Shown: positions 62,006 through 64,000 of the stretch, piece after piece
Position numbering within the stretch: the first letter of the stretch is position 1
Layout: the number at the start of each line of letters is the position of its first letter
Source of the DNA: Betaproteobacteria bacterium
Lineage (GTDB): Bacteria; Pseudomonadota; Gammaproteobacteria; Burkholderiales; SG8-41
Reading direction: 5' to 3'
Assembly (NCBI GenBank): GCA_028292435.1
Contig: JAQGMI010000048.1
Span: 22,311-86,310 of the forward strand
Length of the DNA: 64,000 bases
Program-made: the position numbers and the translations under genes
The notes under the pieces: generated by a model
The model's database searches: none
What the model was told of the DNA's origin: nothing
Seen by the model: only the letters and a program-made list of their open reading frames with translations

Positions 62006-63181
62006 ATGACTGCAAGCACTACAGACGCCCCGGTCAGTATCGACATGATCCGCAAGCTCGTCGCTTTTCCGACCGTCAGCCGCGAATCGAACCTCGAATT
62101 GATTCATTTCGTGCGCGACCATCTGAAGGAACTCGGCGCTGAATCGCGGTTGACGTATAACGACGAGCGCACCAAGGCCAATCTGTTTGCGACGCTGGGC
62201 CCGCGCGATATGCCCGGAATCGTGCTGTCGGGCCATACCGACGTGGTGCCGGTCGATGGACAGGCGTGGACCAGCGATCCGTTCAAGCTCGTCGAAAAAG
62301 ACGGCAAATTGTACGGGCGCGGCACTTCGGATATGAAAAGCTTCGTCGCTGTCGCGCTCGCGCTTGCGCCGGAATTCGCCAGGCGCGGGCTGATGACGCC
62401 GCTGCATTTCGCTTTTTCGTACGACGAAGAAGTGGGCTGCATCGGCGTAGGCCGCCTGATCGACGATCTCGCGCAGGCCGCCATCAAGCCGCAGTCATGC
62501 ATCGTCGGCGAGCCGACGTTGATGCGGCCGGTGATCGCGCACAAAGGCAAGAAAGGGTATCGGTGCAGCGTGCGTGGGTTCGCCTGTCACTCGGCCTATG
62601 CGCCGACGGGCGTCAATGCGGTCGAGGCCGCTGCCGAGGCAGTTGCCTTCCTGAAATCACTCGCTCGCCGTCATCGCGACCACGGGCCTTATGACCGCGG
62701 CTTCGACGTCGCGCACACCACGGTCCACACCGGCGTCATGCGCGGCGGCACTGCGCTCAACATCGTGCCGCACGAATGCACGTTCGATTTCGAGTTCCGC
62801 CACCTGCCTGGCGATGATCCGGATGCGCTGTTCGCTGAATTCATGGCATTCGTCAACACGCGGCTCTTGCCCGAGATGCATGCGGTAAACGCGGATACCG
62901 GTTTTACGATCACCCCGCTGTCCGCCTTGCCGGCGCTCGACAATGGGCCCGAAATGGAGGTGGTAGGGCTTGCGCAGGAGCTTTCGGGCAATCACGAGAT
63001 CGGCAAGGTCTCGTACGGTACAGAAGGTTCGCAATTTCAGCGGGCGCGTATTCCAACGGTCGTTTGCGGTCCGGGCTCAATCGAACAGGCGCACAAGCCC
63101 GATGAATACGTGACGGTCGAGCAAGTCGTCAAATGCGAGCAGTTCATGCGCCGGCTGATGGACCGGGTCTGTGCCACCTGA
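62006..63181 (+). CDS. argE: Acetylornithine deacetylase/M20 peptidase (ArgE-like)
   Basis: A 391-residue enzyme from ATG 62006; the frame is open upstream, but that part is antisense to the binding-protein gene. The metal site appears in VLSGHTDVVPVDGQAW (His80, Asp82 region), GRGTSDMKSF and DEEVGCIGVGRL, with a later His in GSIEQAHKPDEYV. This is the M20 family, and the sequence matches ArgE, which removes the acetyl group from N-acetylornithine. Divergence from a peptide-type transporter also allows a role in uptake and cleavage of acylated amino acids. Confidence 0.87.
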   Translation: MTASTTDAPVSIDMIRKLVAFPTVSRESNLELIHFVRDHLKELGAESRLTYNDERTKANLFATLGPRDMPGIVLSGHTDVVPVDGQAWTSDPFKLVEKDGKLYGRGTSDMKSFVAVALALAPEFARRGLMTPLHFAFSYDEEVGCIGVGRLIDDLAQAAIKPQSCIVGEPTLMRPVIAHKGKKGYRCSVRGFACHSAYAPTGVNAVEAAAEAVAFLKSLARRHRDHGPYDRGFDVAHTTVHTGVMRGGTALNIVPHECTFDFEFRHLPGDDPDALFAEFMAFVNTRLLPEMHAVNADTGFTITPLSALPALDNGPEMEVVGLAQELSGNHEIGKVSYGTEGSQFQRARIPTVVCGPGSIEQAHKPDEYVTVEQVVKCEQFMRRLMDRVCAT

Positions 63182-63211
63182 ATCGTTCGCGGCCAGGTTA
63201 ACTCGTCTCCG

Positions 63212-63634
63212 CTAGCTCGTCAGCGCGATGTAGGTCTCGTCGTCCTGGTGCTCGCGCTCGAACTTCAGAAAATCGAAGTAGCCGCATTTCGGCTCGGCCG
63301 GATAGTCCCGGCACAATTTCGGCCGCGCTTCGTAGACCGTGCACTGGCGTTTCTTGGTGTCGAAGAACGTGCAGATCTTCCCGAACAGCTTGTCCTTCTG
63401 GTGGCGCAGGGTGCGCACTTTGGCGTCGCGGTCGTATTTAGTAAAGCGGTCTTCGGCCTGCTGATAGGAAAGCTCGAAATGTTTCGCGAGCCGCGCGACG
63501 TCGCGCTTGCCGACTTCAATCAAATCGTAACTACAGCAGTAGCCCGGACATTTCCGGCAGTCATAAGTGACGCGGGGTTTGGCGGTTGCAGCGGCTTGCT
63601 TGACGATGGGAATGACGCGGTGCGGTTTTGGCAT
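63212..63634 (-). CDS. YkgJ-like cysteine cluster protein
   Basis: A 140-residue protein with the YkgJ-type zinc or iron-binding cysteines: CRKCPGYCC near residues 26-34, then C in GKICTFFD, C in RQCTVYEARPKLCRDYP and C in PKCGYF. The pattern C-x2-C-x3-C-C and R-P-x-x-C-R-x-Y-P is characteristic. The role of this family is unknown; it is thought to bind a metal. Confidence 0.85.
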   Translation of the reverse strand: MPKPHRVIPIVKQAAATAKPRVTYDCRKCPGYCCSYDLIEVGKRDVARLAKHFELSYQQAEDRFTKYDRDAKVRTLRHQKDKLFGKICTFFDTKKRQCTVYEARPKLCRDYPAEPKCGYFDFLKFEREHQDDETYIALTS

Positions 63635-63736
63635 GGAACCCTGCGGTGATGGGCGCGCGATGCGTTCCGCGTGCGTCCTGATTGTACGCGAAGCGACCGC
63701 GCGGCGGAATACCGCGCCGCGGGAATTGCGAGGAGT

Positions 63737-64000
63737 TCAGTGCTGCAGAATTTTGGAGAGGAACTGCACCGCGCGCTCGGATCGCGGCTTGTTGAAGAAA
63801 TCGTCCTTCTGCGCGTCTTCCACGATCTCGCCGCTATCCATGAAGATGACACGGTTCGCGACTTTGCGCGCGAATCCCATCTCATGGGTAACGACCATCA
63901 TGGTCATGCCCTCTTTGGCGAGTTCGACCATGACGTCGAGCACTTCGTTGATCATCTCGGGGTCGAGCGCGGAAGTGGGCTCGTCGAACAGCATCGCGAT
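63737..64000 (-). CDS. Amino-acid ABC transporter ATP-binding protein (GlnQ-like), 3'-part only
   Basis: The gene continues past the right edge, so only the last 87 residues are visible. They include the Walker [14 protein letters not shown], the switch histidine in [16 protein letters not shown] and the family end [22 protein letters not shown]. This places it in the polar amino-acid transporter ATPase group. Confidence 0.9.
   Translation of the reverse strand: MAMLFDEPTSALDPEMINEVLDVMVELAKEGMTMMVVTHEMGFARKVANRVIFMDSGEIVEDAQKDDFFNKPRSERAVQFLSKILQH

Overview
This 64 kb window looks like a chromosomal segment of a GC-rich betaproteobacterium, probably Burkholderiales or a close relative. The evidence is three orphan Bug/TctC-type periplasmic binding proteins (1188, 11992, 43221), DUF1840, PA2779/PA2778-type and CbpA/CbpM genes, an OxyR with betaproteobacterial-like features, and long tightly overlapping operons. 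I see no rRNA, tRNA, CRISPR array, insertion sequence or prophage. The genus cannot be named from the sequence alone.

Layout. 1-8.0 kb holds metabolic genes. It opens with a two-gene unit whose second gene has an in-frame UGA that reads as U-G-S-C and is followed by a hairpin of bacterial SECIS type, so it is a probable selenoprotein. A Bug receptor, a CoA-binding protein, MetY, an MFS carrier and a BisC/TorA-like molybdoenzyme follow. 8.1-12 kb is a peroxide-defence module (OxyR, rubrerythrin, rubredoxin, rubredoxin reductase) with a recognisable OxyR operator. 13-15.4 kb carries a beta-hydroxyacid dehydrogenase and the CbpA-CbpM chaperone pair.

15.4-30.8 kb is an aryl-polyene pigment cluster of the xanthomonadin type. 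A rightward operon encodes a flavin halogenase, a chorismatase (hydroxybenzoate synthase), a PlsC acyltransferase and a glycosyltransferase. A converging leftward operon of 13 genes encodes the ACP, a COG4648 membrane protein, an AMP ligase, two dehydratases, an LpxL-like acyltransferase, a LolA-like protein, an MMPL exporter, a hydrolase, a NodB deacetylase, a KS and its chain-length-factor partner, and a ketoreductase. 31.2-43.2 kb is an envelope and stress region: AsmA, a PLD-family lipoprotein, an Mla-type lipid ABC system, small membrane proteins, PA2779/PA2778, a BON lipoprotein and an AI-2E-family permease. 43-49 kb holds catabolic genes (Bug receptor, EEP-family hydrolase, sulfatase, RraA-like, IlvD/Edd dehydratase). 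49-54.6 kb holds a Ser/Thr kinase fused to a cyclic-nucleotide-binding domain, TypA, an RhlE-like helicase and a cold-shock protein. 54.6-64 kb holds a peptide-type ABC transporter with two tandem binding proteins, an ArgE-like deacylase, a YkgJ-like protein and the end of an amino-acid ABC ATPase.

The most unusual finding is a 16-bp palindrome, consensus TGTGCG-N4-CGCACA, present at nine or ten intergenic sites between 14.0 and 41.4 kb. It has the geometry of a CRP-family site (TGTGC-N6-GCACA). At several sites its centre lies 29.5 bp upstream of the first base of a -10-like hexamer, which is position -41.5 and so a class II activator arrangement. It precedes cbpA, both pigment operons, asmA, a probable small RNA, PA2779 and the BON gene. 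This suggests one undescribed regulon linking pigment synthesis, envelope maintenance and protein folding. The small RNA candidate (about 38875-38956) has a CU-rich loop complementary to Shine-Dalgarno sequences and a clear intrinsic terminator.
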